Assembly (NCBI GenBank): GCA_023512725.1
Contig: JAILZB010000008.1
Span: 1-37,247 of the forward strand
Reading direction: 5' to 3'
Origin: Chloroflexota bacterium
GTDB lineage: Bacteria; Chloroflexota; Dehalococcoidia; SpSt-223
Length of the DNA: 37,247 nucleotides
Shown: positions 25,011 through 32,915 of the stretch, in pieces
Position numbering within the stretch: the stretch's first letter is position 1
Layout: every line of letters starts with the position of its first letter
Position numbers and translations under genes: made by a program
The notes under the pieces: generated by a model
Told to the model about the DNA's origin: nothing
Database searches by the model: none
What the model saw: only the letters and a program-made list of their open reading frames with translations

Positions 25011-26129
25011 ATGTACGACTCGGCCGAGAACGAAAACGTCGCGATCATCAAAGTCATCGGGGTTGGTGGTGCGGGGAGTAACGCCGTCGACCACATGATT
25101 CAGGAAGGGATCCGTGGGGTCGAATTTATCGCCATCAACACCGATGCCCAGGCGCTGATCCGCTCGGAAGCGCCGGTCCGCGTGCGCATCGGTGACCGCT
25201 TGACGAAGGGGCTGGGGTGCGGGGGTAACCCGGAGTTGGGGGCGAAAGCGGCCGAGGAGAGCCGGGAAGAGGTCCTGTCGGTGGTCAGCGGTGCAGACAT
25301 GGTCTTCATCACGGCCGGGATGGGCGGCGGCACCGGCACGGGCGCTGCTCCCGTCGTGGCGGAGCTCGCGCGCGAGGCGGGGGCACTCACGGTTGCGGTG
25401 GTCACTCGTCCCTTCAGCTGGGAAGGGAACAAGCGCCGGATGTTTGCCGAGGAGGGCATCCTGCGCCTGAAAGAGAAGGTTGATACCATCATCGTAATCC
25501 CCAACGACCGCTTGAAGGCCGTGCTGGACAAAAAGGCGCGGGCCCGCGATGCCTTCAAGTATGCCGACGACATCCTCCGCCAGGGGATCCAGGGGATCTC
25601 CGAACTGATCACGGTGCCGGGCGAGATCAACGTCGATTTTGCCGACGTGCGCGCGATCATGAAGGATGCGGGTTCGGCCCTGATGGGGATCGGCGAAGGT
25701 CACGGCGATACGCGCGCGGCCGATGCGGCACGTCAGGCGATCAGCAGCCCCTTGCTCGACCAGTCGATCGACGGGGCCAAGGGAGTGCTGTTTGTGGTCG
25801 CGGGCGGCGAAGACCTGACCCTCTACGAAGTGGACGAGGCGGCCGAGATCATCAGCCGAGCGGCTGACCCCGATGCCAACATCATCTTCGGGATGGTCTT
25901 CGACCCCACGCTCGATCAGACGGTACGGATCACGGTGGTGGCGACCGGCTTCGATAGTCGCGCGAGCCGTCCGGCCGAGACGCCCGCGGCAGCCCAGCCG
26001 GGGTTCGCCCGCCCTGCTACCCAGCCGACGGGCGAGCGTGGGCGGACCCTCCCCAGTCTCCCGACGATCGACGCGGGCGCGCAGGATATCGATATCCCGC
26101 CGTTCCTCCGTCGCCAGGGCTTGCGCTAA
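25011..26129 (+). CDS. ftsZ: Cell division GTPase FtsZ
   Basis: 372 residues. This tubulin homologue forms the Z ring. GTP-binding N-terminal domain: [19 protein letters not shown], tubulin signature G-G-G-T-G-T-G, and the T7-loop region N-V-D-F-A-D-V. A variable proline/alanine/threonine linker (about 318-355) leads to the conserved C-terminal peptide D-I-P-P-F-L-R-R-Q, which binds FtsA and other partners. ATG 25011 has AGGAAGGA about 8 nt upstream. It is the last gene of the cluster and converges on the ABC exporter genes across a 46-bp gap with no clear terminator. Confidence 0.97.
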   Translation: MYDSAENENVAIIKVIGVGGAGSNAVDHMIQEGIRGVEFIAINTDAQALIRSEAPVRVRIGDRLTKGLGCGGNPELGAKAAEESREEVLSVVSGADMVFITAGMGGGTGTGAAPVVAELAREAGALTVAVVTRPFSWEGNKRRMFAEEGILRLKEKVDTIIVIPNDRLKAVLDKKARARDAFKYADDILRQGIQGISELITVPGEINVDFADVRAIMKDAGSALMGIGEGHGDTRAADAARQAISSPLLDQSIDGAKGVLFVVAGGEDLTLYEVDEAAEIISRAADPDANIIFGMVFDPTLDQTVRITVVATGFDSRASRPAETPAAAQPGFARPATQPTGERGRTLPSLPTIDAGAQDIDIPPFLRRQGLR

Positions 26130-26175
26130 CCACACCTCACGTCTTGCCACCGTTGCCTGAAGGGGCGCCTGCCGC

Positions 26176-26940
26176 TCACAGGATGAGCCGTCGCCGCAGG
26201 AGAGCCATCGCCAGGAGGCTGAGGAGCACCGCGGCGGCGAGCAGGTAGCTGCAGTGGACGAGCAGGGTCGGTGAGAGGTCGCCGCGATTGAGGGCGCGCG
26301 CTAGCGTGGCCAGGTGGGTCATGGGGAGGAGCTGAGCCAGCAGTTGCACCCAGGTGGGGAGCCGCTCGAGGGGAAAGTACACCGCGCCGAAGAAGAGGCT
26401 GGGCGTAAAGTACAGGCTGAAGAAATAGTTGAAGGCGTTCACCGAGGGCGCCACCGCCGTGAAGGCCAGTCCGATCGCGGCGAACACCATCCCGCCGAGA
26501 AAACCCGCCGGCAGCAGCGCCAGCGCCCAGGACGACGGCAAGAGCCCGAACGCCCACTCGGCCGCGAGCAGGGCGGCAGCGGAGATCACCCCGCGGGTCG
26601 CCCCCCACAGGATCTCGCCCAGCGCAATGTCATCGACCGAGAGCGGGGTTGCCCGGATAGCATCGAACGTCTTCTGGGAGTCCATGCGGAAGAAGGAGCC
26701 GAAGGTCGTTTCGAAGGTCGCGCCAAAGAACACCGCCTGGGCGATCAGCCCGGGGGCCAGAAAGAAGATGTACTCCTCGCTCCCGAGCGTGACATAACTT
26801 CCCAAGCCGAAGCCGAACGCGAGCAGGGTGACGAACGCTTCGACGAAGGGTGGCCAACTCTCGGAGCGCCAGAGGCGGAGGAACACATCGCGGTTGCGCT
26901 GCCAGACGCGCACCGCTCCCAGCGAGAGGTCGGGTCTCAT
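26176..26940 (-). CDS. ABC-2 type exporter permease
   Basis: 254 residues with six likely membrane spans, resembling the ABC-2 permeases of the NodJ/DrrB kind. A conserved central stretch, F-E-T-T-F-G-S-F-F-R-M followed by T-F-D-A-I-R-A-T-P-L, is typical of the family. The substrate is unknown: lipid-linked sugars, drugs and polysaccharides are all exported by relatives. The ATG at 26940 overlaps the ATPase stop by four bases; the frame is open further upstream only inside the ATPase gene. Confidence 0.9.
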   Translation of the reverse strand: MRPDLSLGAVRVWQRNRDVFLRLWRSESWPPFVEAFVTLLAFGFGLGSYVTLGSEEYIFFLAPGLIAQAVFFGATFETTFGSFFRMDSQKTFDAIRATPLSVDDIALGEILWGATRGVISAAALLAAEWAFGLLPSSWALALLPAGFLGGMVFAAIGLAFTAVAPSVNAFNYFFSLYFTPSLFFGAVYFPLERLPTWVQLLAQLLPMTHLATLARALNRGDLSPTLLVHCSYLLAAAVLLSLLAMALLRRRLIL

Positions 26941-27860
26941 TCCTGTAAGCTCCTCCCCGTCAACCGGAGGAAGACATCCTCCAGGGTCGCGGGCCGGCGC
27001 AGTGTCCCCCGGACGGGCGTAGCTGGAGGAGGGGAAGGGCCATCGCGTTCGAAGACGTAGACGGCATCGTCGGTGGCTTCGAACTCGGCGCTCCACCGGG
27101 CAAGTTCGGCCAGGAGCGGCGCCTGTTCCTGGCGGGTAAGCCGGAGTTCGAGCACGCTGTGCCCCACGTGGCGGGTAACCAGGGTAGCAGGAGGCCCTTC
27201 GGCCAGGATGCGCCCGCGGTCCATCATGATCACCCGGTCGGCCAGCTGGGCGGCCTCTTCCATGTAGTGAGTGGTCAGGACGAGGGTAACACCCGCCTCC
27301 TTGAGCTGGCGGAGCTTGCTCCAGACGAGGTGCCGCGCCTGCGGGTCGAGCCCGGTGGTCGGTTCATCGAGCAGCAGCAACCGGGGCTGGTTGATCAGGG
27401 CACGGGCGATGACCAATCGGCGCTGCATCCCGCCCGAGAGGCTGGCGACCGGTGCGGCTGCCCGTTCGCTGAGCTGAAAGAGGGCGAGCGCCTCGTCTGC
27501 CCGCGCGGCTGCGAGCGCCCGCGGGATATCGAAATAGCGCGCGTAGACAAGCAGGTTCACCCGCACGCTCAGGTCGGGGTCCAGGTTGTTCTCCTGCGGC
27601 ACGACGCCGAGGATCCGCTTTACCCGCCGCGCCGCGTGCCGAACGTCCATCCCGTCAACGATCAGGGTCCCCGCGGTGGGTGGCGAGGTAGCGGCGATCA
27701 TCCGCATCGTGCTGGACTTCCCCGCACCGTTCGGTCCGAGAATGGCGACACACTCTCCCGGGTGGACGTCCAGGTCGATGCCGTCTACGGCGGTGAAGGT
27801 GCCGAAGCGCTTGGTGAGCTGGCGAGCAACCACGAGAGGTGGGCTGGTGAGATGGGACAT
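26937..27860 (-). CDS. ABC transporter ATPase (NodI/DrrA-like)
   Basis: 307 residues. Walker A G-P-N-G-A-G-K-S-S (42-50), Q-loop Q89, signature L-S-G-G-M-Q (141-146), Walker B L-L-L-L-D-E-P with E166, and H-loop H198 are all present, so it should hydrolyse ATP. The C-terminal extension (about 225-307) is typical of ATPases that pair with ABC-2 permeases. It forms an exporter with the downstream permease gene. No Shine-Dalgarno precedes ATG 27860; a TATAGT box 8-9 bp upstream suggests a nearly leaderless transcript. A palindrome overlaps that box. Confidence 0.93.
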   Translation of the reverse strand: MSHLTSPPLVVARQLTKRFGTFTAVDGIDLDVHPGECVAILGPNGAGKSSTMRMIAATSPPTAGTLIVDGMDVRHAARRVKRILGVVPQENNLDPDLSVRVNLLVYARYFDIPRALAAARADEALALFQLSERAAAPVASLSGGMQRRLVIARALINQPRLLLLDEPTTGLDPQARHLVWSKLRQLKEAGVTLVLTTHYMEEAAQLADRVIMMDRGRILAEGPPATLVTRHVGHSVLELRLTRQEQAPLLAELARWSAEFEATDDAVYVFERDGPSPPPATPVRGTLRRPATLEDVFLRLTGRSLQE

Positions 27861-27864
27861 CGCA

Positions 27865-27880
27865 CCAGACTATAGCCTGG
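27865..27880 (-). promoter_or_regulatory. 16-bp near-palindrome overlapping the -10 of the ABC exporter
   Basis: CCAGACTATAGCCTGG is palindromic apart from one base pair on each side (positions 5 and 12). It contains TATAGT on the minus strand (27874-27869), placed so that transcription would begin within about 2 nt of ATG 27860. Such overlap suits a repressor operator. The divergent radical SAM gene starts 126 bp further right. Confidence 0.45.
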
Positions 27881-27946
27881 CGTGCGTCTCTCGCGCCGGA
27901 AACCTTGCTTGAGGCAACACAACCGGTTGGCCGCCTGGGAGCGTAG

Positions 27947-27952
27947 TACAAT
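27947..27952 (+). promoter_or_regulatory. -10 box for the radical SAM operon
   Basis: TACAAT, 53 bp before the radical SAM start. A TTGGCC at 27927-27932 is only 14 bp away, so the -35 is unclear. Confidence 0.35.
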
Positions 27953-28005
27953 GCAAGCAGGAGGGGCAGCCGGCCAGCGACACGCCGCCCGTCCAGGAGA
28001 CAGCC

Positions 28006-28956
28006 ATGGCGAACGCCTCCCCAGCAGGGGACGACACGACGGACCCGACTCGTCCGGTGGTCGTTCCCTGGCAGCCACGCTCGCTCTACGTCGAGGTGAG
28101 TAACCGCTGCAACTCCCTCTGCGTCCATTGCCCGCGTACCTTTCACGGCCGCCACTGGAAGCGAGACCTCACCCTCGCCGACTTCCAGGCCGTCATCGAG
28201 CAGCTGCCGGAGCTGGAGCGGATCGTCCTCCATGGCCTGGGCGAGCCGCTGCTCAACCCCCAGCTGTTCGAGATGATTGCGCTCCTCAAGGCGCGCGGGG
28301 TCTACGTCGTCTTCAACTCGAATGCCCTTGCCCTTTCGCCACGCCTGCAGCGCCGGGTAGTCGAGAGCGGGCTGGATGAGTTCCGCGTCTCCTTCGATGC
28401 GGCGACCGCGCAGACCTACCGCACGATCCGAGGAGTGAGGGGCTTCGAGCGGGCGGTTGCCAATGTGCGCGGGCTGCTCGCCTACCAGCGGGAGCAGGGG
28501 ACAACGCGCCCGCGCGTCTCGCTCTGGTTTGTCACCATGCGGGAGAACGTCCGCGAACTGGCGGATTTCGTCCGCCTGGCGGCTGCGATCGGGGCGCCGG
28601 AGGTGCACATCCAGCGGTTGGTCTACTTCGGTGAGGGGCTGGCGGTGGAGGAACAATCGCTCTTCCGGCAGCTTGCCGCCGAAGAGCAGGCCCAACTGGA
28701 AGAAGCCGAACGGGTAGCAGCAGCCCAGGGGGTCCTACTGAGTGCCTCCGGAGGGGAACCGCCGCGCCGAAGCCTGGATGGTACGCACGCGGACGAGCGT
28801 CATCCCTGGTGGGCATGCCGACGTCCCTGGCAGCTTGCCTACATCACAGCGGAAGGTGAGGTGCTCGCCTGCTGCTTCGTTCCCTTCGTGACCGGTGGCC
28901 GCTGGCAGGAGCACGTGCTCGGCGACCTGCGCACACAGTCGCTCGCTGAGATCTGA
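28006..28956 (+). CDS. Radical SAM/SPASM-type protein with TGA at a conserved tryptophan position
   Basis: 316 residues to the first stop. Iron-sulfur motif C35-x3-C39-x2-C42 is followed by the radical SAM core (G-L-G-E-P-L-L-N-P, F-N-S-N-A). A SPASM-like C-terminal part begins at W-W-A-C-R-R-P-W and includes G-E-V-L-A-C-C. The frame stops at TGA 28954-28956 right after S-L-A-E-I. The family normally continues S-L-x-E-I-W-N-G, and here the in-frame codons after TGA read N-G-E-R-Y-Q-A-F-R-R, then P-P-V-C-A-G-C-G, to TGA 29047-29049. So about 30 residues with two cluster-ligand cysteines are cut off, or TGA is read through. ATG 28006 has GGAGA upstream. The target of the enzyme is unknown; the neighbours are glycosyltransferases. 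Confidence 0.85.
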   Translation: MANASPAGDDTTDPTRPVVVPWQPRSLYVEVSNRCNSLCVHCPRTFHGRHWKRDLTLADFQAVIEQLPELERIVLHGLGEPLLNPQLFEMIALLKARGVYVVFNSNALALSPRLQRRVVESGLDEFRVSFDAATAQTYRTIRGVRGFERAVANVRGLLAYQREQGTTRPRVSLWFVTMRENVRELADFVRLAAAIGAPEVHIQRLVYFGEGLAVEEQSLFRQLAAEEQAQLEEAERVAAAQGVLLSASGGEPPRRSLDGTHADERHPWWACRRPWQLAYITAEGEVLACCFVPFVTGGRWQEHVLGDLRTQSLAEI

Positions 28957-29049
28957 AACGGAGAGCGCTACCAGGCATTCCGCCGCCAGTTTCTCAGCGA
29001 CACCCCTCCGCCGGTCTGCGCTGGCTGCGGGTCGAAGTGGAGCGTTTGA
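28957..29049 (+). other. In-frame coding remnant or readthrough extension of the radical SAM gene
   Basis: Thirty sense codons after TGA 28954 encode the expected end of a SPASM domain, including C-A-G-C. The final TGA overlaps a TTG codon (29046-29048) of the next gene, the same GTGA/TTGA-style coupling used elsewhere in this window. This suggests that full-length translation to 29049 was, or is, the normal situation. Confidence 0.7.
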
Positions 29050-30374
29050 GCGCTAACGTCGTCGCCGTCATCCCCGTGCTCGATGAAGCGGCGACCATCG
29101 CCAGCGTGATCGCCGAGCTCCGCCAGACGAGCGTCGAGCGCGTGATCGTGGTCGATGGGGGCTCCCGGGATGACACGGTAGCCCGCGCCCAGGCAGCGGG
29201 CGCCGAAGTGATCAGCGAGCCGCGCCCGGGCTACGGGCGCGCGTGTCTAGCAGGGGCCCGGGCGGCCGACGCTGCCGAGGTCGTGCTCTTTCTCGACGGC
29301 GATGGCAGCGACGATGCCCGCGCAGCCGACCGGCTGGTGGGGCCCATCCTTGCTGGCGAAGCCGACCTCGTGCTCGGGGCGCGCCGCTGGGCGGAGCCAG
29401 GCGCGATCGCACCCGCTGCTCGCTTGGGCAATGCCTTCGCCTCGCTCGTCATCCGTGTGCTGTACGGTGCGCGGGTGAGCGACCTCGCTCCCTTCAAAGC
29501 GGTGCGGGGGGAGGTCCTCCGCTCGCTGGAGTTCCGCCAGCTCACCTACGGCTGGACGACGGAACTGCTGGTCTCCACCGCGCGCCGGCGCCTGCGCATC
29601 CTCGAGCAGCCAGTCCGGGCGCGCCGACGCGGTGGGGGGCGTTCGAAAGTCTCGGGTACGGTGCGGGGTTCCGTCCGGGCCGGGGTGGCGATCCTGCGTG
29701 CGCTGCTCAGCCCGGTGGCAATGGACCGGCTCCTGGTGATGGCCAAGGCCCCCCGCGCTGGTCAGGCGAAGACGCGCCTAGCGGCCGCAGTTGGGGCGCC
29801 AGCAGCAGCCGCGCTTGCCGAGGCGTTTCTGGCCGACACGCTGGCGCTGGTGCGGGGGCTGCCAGGCGTGCAAATCGGGCTGTTCTGCCCCGCTGGCGAC
29901 CGAGCAGCCCTCCGCGCGTGCTACCCGGTGCTGGTCGAAGAGCAACGGAGCAGCGGTCTCTTTGCCGGGCTCGAGGAAGCGCTGGCGCGCTCGCGGGCGC
30001 TCGGCTTCCGGCGGACGGTGCTGCTCGATGGTGACAGCCCGACCCTCCCTCGCCAGCGGCTGACCGAGGCGTTTGCTGCCCTCCAGCGGGCGGATGTCGT
30101 GCTTGGCCCGACTGCTGACGGCGGCTACTACGTGATTGGCGCGCGCTGCCCGCTACCACCGGGCAGTCTGACCGTGGCGGTGCCGCCAGCGGCGGTGTTC
30201 TCGGCAACTGCGGCTGCCCTTCGGGCCGCCGGGCTTCGGGTCCACGTGCTTGCGCCATGGTTCGATGTCGACACCGGTGAAGACCTCGCTCGCCTCCAGC
30301 AGGAGTTGGCGCAGGCTCCCCAGCGTGCTCCCGCGACGGCGGCAGTGCTCGCTCAACTGGGAAGGGGCGGGTGA
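29037..30374 (+). CDS. Fusion: family 2 glycosyltransferase and DUF2064/TIGR04282 transferase domain
   Basis: 445 residues. Residues 1 to about 228 are a dolichyl-phosphate-mannose-synthase-like GT2 domain (V-I-P-V-L-D-E-A, V-V-D-G-G-S-R-D-D, F-L-D-G-D-G-S-D-D, and T-Y-G-W-T-T-E-L-L), without membrane spans. Residues 229-445 match the DUF2064/TIGR04282 family, a CofC-like nucleotidyl- or glycosyltransferase fold (V-M-A-K-A-P-R-A-G-Q-A-K-T-R-L, L-D-G-D-S-P-T-L-P, G-P-T-A-D-G-G-Y-Y). The two are commonly separate neighbouring genes. The start is GTG 29037 or TTG 29046; the latter has GGAG upstream. The product may make a polyprenyl-linked sugar for the two membrane proteins that follow. An internal ATG at 29721 could give the second domain alone. 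Confidence 0.85.
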   Translation: MERLSANVVAVIPVLDEAATIASVIAELRQTSVERVIVVDGGSRDDTVARAQAAGAEVISEPRPGYGRACLAGARAADAAEVVLFLDGDGSDDARAADRLVGPILAGEADLVLGARRWAEPGAIAPAARLGNAFASLVIRVLYGARVSDLAPFKAVRGEVLRSLEFRQLTYGWTTELLVSTARRRLRILEQPVRARRRGGGRSKVSGTVRGSVRAGVAILRALLSPVAMDRLLVMAKAPRAGQAKTRLAAAVGAPAAAALAEAFLADTLALVRGLPGVQIGLFCPAGDRAALRACYPVLVEEQRSSGLFAGLEEALARSRALGFRRTVLLDGDSPTLPRQRLTEAFAALQRADVVLGPTADGGYYVIGARCPLPPGSLTVAVPPAAVFSATAAALRAAGLRVHVLAPWFDVDTGEDLARLQQELAQAPQRAPATAAVLAQLGRGG

Positions 30375-31696
30375 AGCGGCTACTGCTTCTCATTGCGCTT
30401 GGCGTGGCAGAGGGAGTGCTGTTTTTCCTGATCGGCCGGCTGGACAATCTCGTCCGGGCGACGGTGCCGTTCCTCCTCGGTTGGGGTGTGGCGGTAGCGC
30501 TCTACACCTTGGCGGTCCTGCTCGTCCTCCGCTGGCCGCCCCCTCAGCGGGCGGGCCTTGCGGTTGTCTTCCTGGGGGCAGTGTTCTTCCGGGCACTCCT
30601 CCTCCCCGCCTTCCCGACGTCCTCCGACGACATGTTCCGCTACATCTGGGATGGGCGGGTCCAGGCCCACGGCATCAACCCCTACTACTATCCGCCGGCA
30701 GCGCCCGAACTTGTCGCCCTGCGGGATGAAGCGGTCTGGCCGTTCATCAACCGGAAGCAGGTGCCTACGATCTACCCCCCGGCGGCCCAGCTGGCCTTTC
30801 TCGCGCTCTGGCGCGTCGTACCGGACTCGGTGGTGGGGACGAAAGCAGCTTTTGCGCTGGTGGACGTGGCGGTAGGAGCTGTGCTGGCGCGTGCGCTGGT
30901 GTGGGCTGGGCGCTCACCGCTGCTGGCGCTGATCTACCTCTGGCATCCCTTGCCGGTAATCGAGTTCGCCCACGCCGGCCATCTCGACCCGCTCGCGATC
31001 CTCCCGCTCGTTGCGGCCCTGGCGGCGCGTCTGCGCGAGCGCCCCGCCCTCAGTGGGGTCTTGCTCGGCCTTGCGACCCTGGTCAAGTTCTACCCGGCGG
31101 TGCTGCTGGGGGCCTGGTGGCGCTGGCGAGAATGGCGGCTGCTGCTCGCTTTTGGGGCGACGGTGCTCCTGCTCTACCTACCGTACCTCGGGGTTGGGGC
31201 AGCGGTCATCGGCTTTCTGCCGGGCTACTTCGGCGAGGAGGAGTACACCACCGGCGGGCGCTACTTCTTTTATCGACCGCTGGCAGGGGTGCTGCCGCCC
31301 GCCGCCTTCGTGGTGCTGGTGGTAGGGGTGCTCGCCGTGCTCATTGCCTGGTGCCTCCGGCGGCCGCTGCCGGTAGGTTCCCCTGCCTTCGCCACGCGGG
31401 GCCTGACGCTCGTGCTGGTGGCGCTGCTCCTCGTGACGCCGAGTTTTCCCTGGTACTACGCCTGGCTGCTGCCGCTCGCAGCCTTCCAGCCGCGCCCGGC
31501 GCCGCTCTACCTTGCCGGGGCGGTCGTCCTGGCCTACCCATGGTGGTGGCTGCCCGAGCTTACGAGCGTGCCCGGCCCTCAACTCTGGATCGTCGGACCG
31601 ACGCTTGCCCTTGCCCTGGCATCCTGGTGGCGTGCAGGGGTGTTCGCCCGGCTCTGGCCGCTGGCAGCGCGTGCCCGCCTGCGTGACCCAGCGTGA
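30371..31696 (+). CDS. Polytopic membrane glycosyltransferase (GT87/DUF2029-like)
   Basis: 441 residues with about twelve membrane spans. The first large loop contains S-S-D-D-M-F-R-Y-I-W-D-G-R-V-Q-A-H-G and N-P-Y-Y-Y-P-P, and a later loop has P-T-I-Y-P-P-A-A-Q. These acidic and aromatic motifs mark polyprenyl-phosphate-sugar-dependent mannosyltransferases of the GT-C fold. The double aspartate is the likely catalytic site. L-V-K-F-Y-P-A-V-L-L is another family feature. GTG 30371 overlaps the previous stop (GTGA). The donor is perhaps made by the upstream fusion protein; this is inference from order. Confidence 0.8.
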   Translation: MKRLLLLIALGVAEGVLFFLIGRLDNLVRATVPFLLGWGVAVALYTLAVLLVLRWPPPQRAGLAVVFLGAVFFRALLLPAFPTSSDDMFRYIWDGRVQAHGINPYYYPPAAPELVALRDEAVWPFINRKQVPTIYPPAAQLAFLALWRVVPDSVVGTKAAFALVDVAVGAVLARALVWAGRSPLLALIYLWHPLPVIEFAHAGHLDPLAILPLVAALAARLRERPALSGVLLGLATLVKFYPAVLLGAWWRWREWRLLLAFGATVLLLYLPYLGVGAAVIGFLPGYFGEEEYTTGGRYFFYRPLAGVLPPAAFVVLVVGVLAVLIAWCLRRPLPVGSPAFATRGLTLVLVALLLVTPSFPWYYAWLLPLAAFQPRPAPLYLAGAVVLAYPWWWLPELTSVPGPQLWIVGPTLALALASWWRAGVFARLWPLAARARLRDPA

Positions 31697-32874
31697 GCCG
31701 CCGTCTTGCCCTGGCGCTGGTTCTGCTGCTCGGCGCCCTGACCAAGCTACCGGGGCTGGCAGCGCTCGATGACTATGCCCGCCGTGCTTACGCAGGCCTC
31801 TGGTACAGTGACCTCATCAATCTCTACAACCGCGACTTCTGGGCTGGCTTCGTGCTGCCCTACCGCGATGCCCTCTTCGAATATCCGGTGCTGACCGGTC
31901 TCCTCCACGCCCTTGGTGGCCTGAGCGGCAGTGCCGCCCGGGCCTTCTGGCTGGAGTATGCTGTGCTCGCCGGCTGCGCCGTCATCACCACCTGGGCGCT
32001 CGGTAAGCTTCCTGGCAGCCGGCCACTGCTGTTCGTCCTCTCGCCCGCGCTTGTGCTCTATGCCGGCCTCAACTGGGACTTGCTGGCGGTAGCACCGCTC
32101 GCGCTCGCCTGCCTGGCCTTTCAGCGCCAGCGCCCAGGACTGGCTGGCGCGCTGCTGGGGGTTGGGGGAGCGGCCAAGCTGTACCCCCTAGCGTTTCTCC
32201 CCGCCCTGCTGGCCGCAGCGTGGGCGAGCGGGAAGCGGCGCCAGGCCGGCGCGCTCGCTGGTGCTGCCGCGGGAACGGTGCTCGCTCTCAACCTGCCGGT
32301 GATGCTGCTCAGCTGGGAGGGCTGGTGGTACTTCTATGAGTTCAGTGCCATCCGGCCGGCCCACTCCTCGCTCTTCAACCTGACGGCTGAGCTTGCTGCC
32401 CGGGCGAACCAGGTTGGCGTGCTTGCAGTCGCGCTCGGCTGGGGCACGCTCATACTGCTGACCTTCCGCCGGCCGGGCAGCTGGCTGGCAAACGGGGCGG
32501 CGATGCTCGCCTGGTGGTTGCTCTGGAACAAGGTGACCAGCCCGCAGTTCTCGCTCTATCTCGTTTTCCTTCTGGCGGCTCTGGGCGCCCCGCTCCCCCT
32601 GGCTATTCTGCTCGCGCTGGTGGACGTGGCGTACTTTATGACCAGCTTTCAGAGCCTCGCCCTCTGGAGCCAGCAGCAGTGGGAGGCAGCGGCAGCCTAC
32701 AGCCGGGTATTCGTCTGGCCGGTCGTCTGGGCTCGGTTGGGGCTGCTCGCGCTGCTCGTCGGCTGGGTGACCTGGAGCGGATTGGTGCGCGAGCGGTCAT
32801 CGCGACCGGCGCCCCGGCGGGCAGGCCGACCGGTGATCCTGCCTGTGCCCTCACGGGCGAGCGAGCGGCCTTGA
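31693..32874 (+). CDS. Second polytopic membrane protein, GT87-like
   Basis: 393 residues, about ten membrane spans. The first extracytoplasmic loop has Y-S-D-L-I-N-L-Y-N-R-D-F-W, then P-Y-R-D-A-L-F-E-Y-P-V-L-T-G-L. L-G-V-G-G-A-A-K-L-Y-P-L-A-F-L-P matches the K-x-Y-P feature of the GT87/DUF2029 group. It is therefore probably a second GT-C transferase in the same glycan pathway, though more divergent than its neighbour. GTG 31693 overlaps the upstream stop. The C-terminal tail is short and basic, with arginine/proline. Confidence 0.7.
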   Translation: MSRRLALALVLLLGALTKLPGLAALDDYARRAYAGLWYSDLINLYNRDFWAGFVLPYRDALFEYPVLTGLLHALGGLSGSAARAFWLEYAVLAGCAVITTWALGKLPGSRPLLFVLSPALVLYAGLNWDLLAVAPLALACLAFQRQRPGLAGALLGVGGAAKLYPLAFLPALLAAAWASGKRRQAGALAGAAAGTVLALNLPVMLLSWEGWWYFYEFSAIRPAHSSLFNLTAELAARANQVGVLAVALGWGTLILLTFRRPGSWLANGAAMLAWWLLWNKVTSPQFSLYLVFLLAALGAPLPLAILLALVDVAYFMTSFQSLALWSQQQWEAAAAYSRVFVWPVVWARLGLLALLVGWVTWSGLVRERSSRPAPRRAGRPVILPVPSRASERP

Positions 32875-32879
32875 ATCGC

Positions 32880-32885
32880 TATACT
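32880..32885 (+). promoter_or_regulatory. -10 box before the disulfide oxidoreductase gene
   Basis: TATACT, 30 bp before ATG 32916 and 6 bp after the preceding stop. No clear -35 at 16-18 bp. AGGAG lies 6 nt before the ATG. Confidence 0.4.
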
Positions 32886-32915
32886 CCTTGCGCGATCTTC
32901 CACTCAGGAGCATCG

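Noticed and set aside
28954-28956. Radical SAM TGA as a second selenocysteine codon
   Set aside because: The family residue here is tryptophan, not cysteine, and I found no good hairpin with a suitable loop 16-37 nt downstream.
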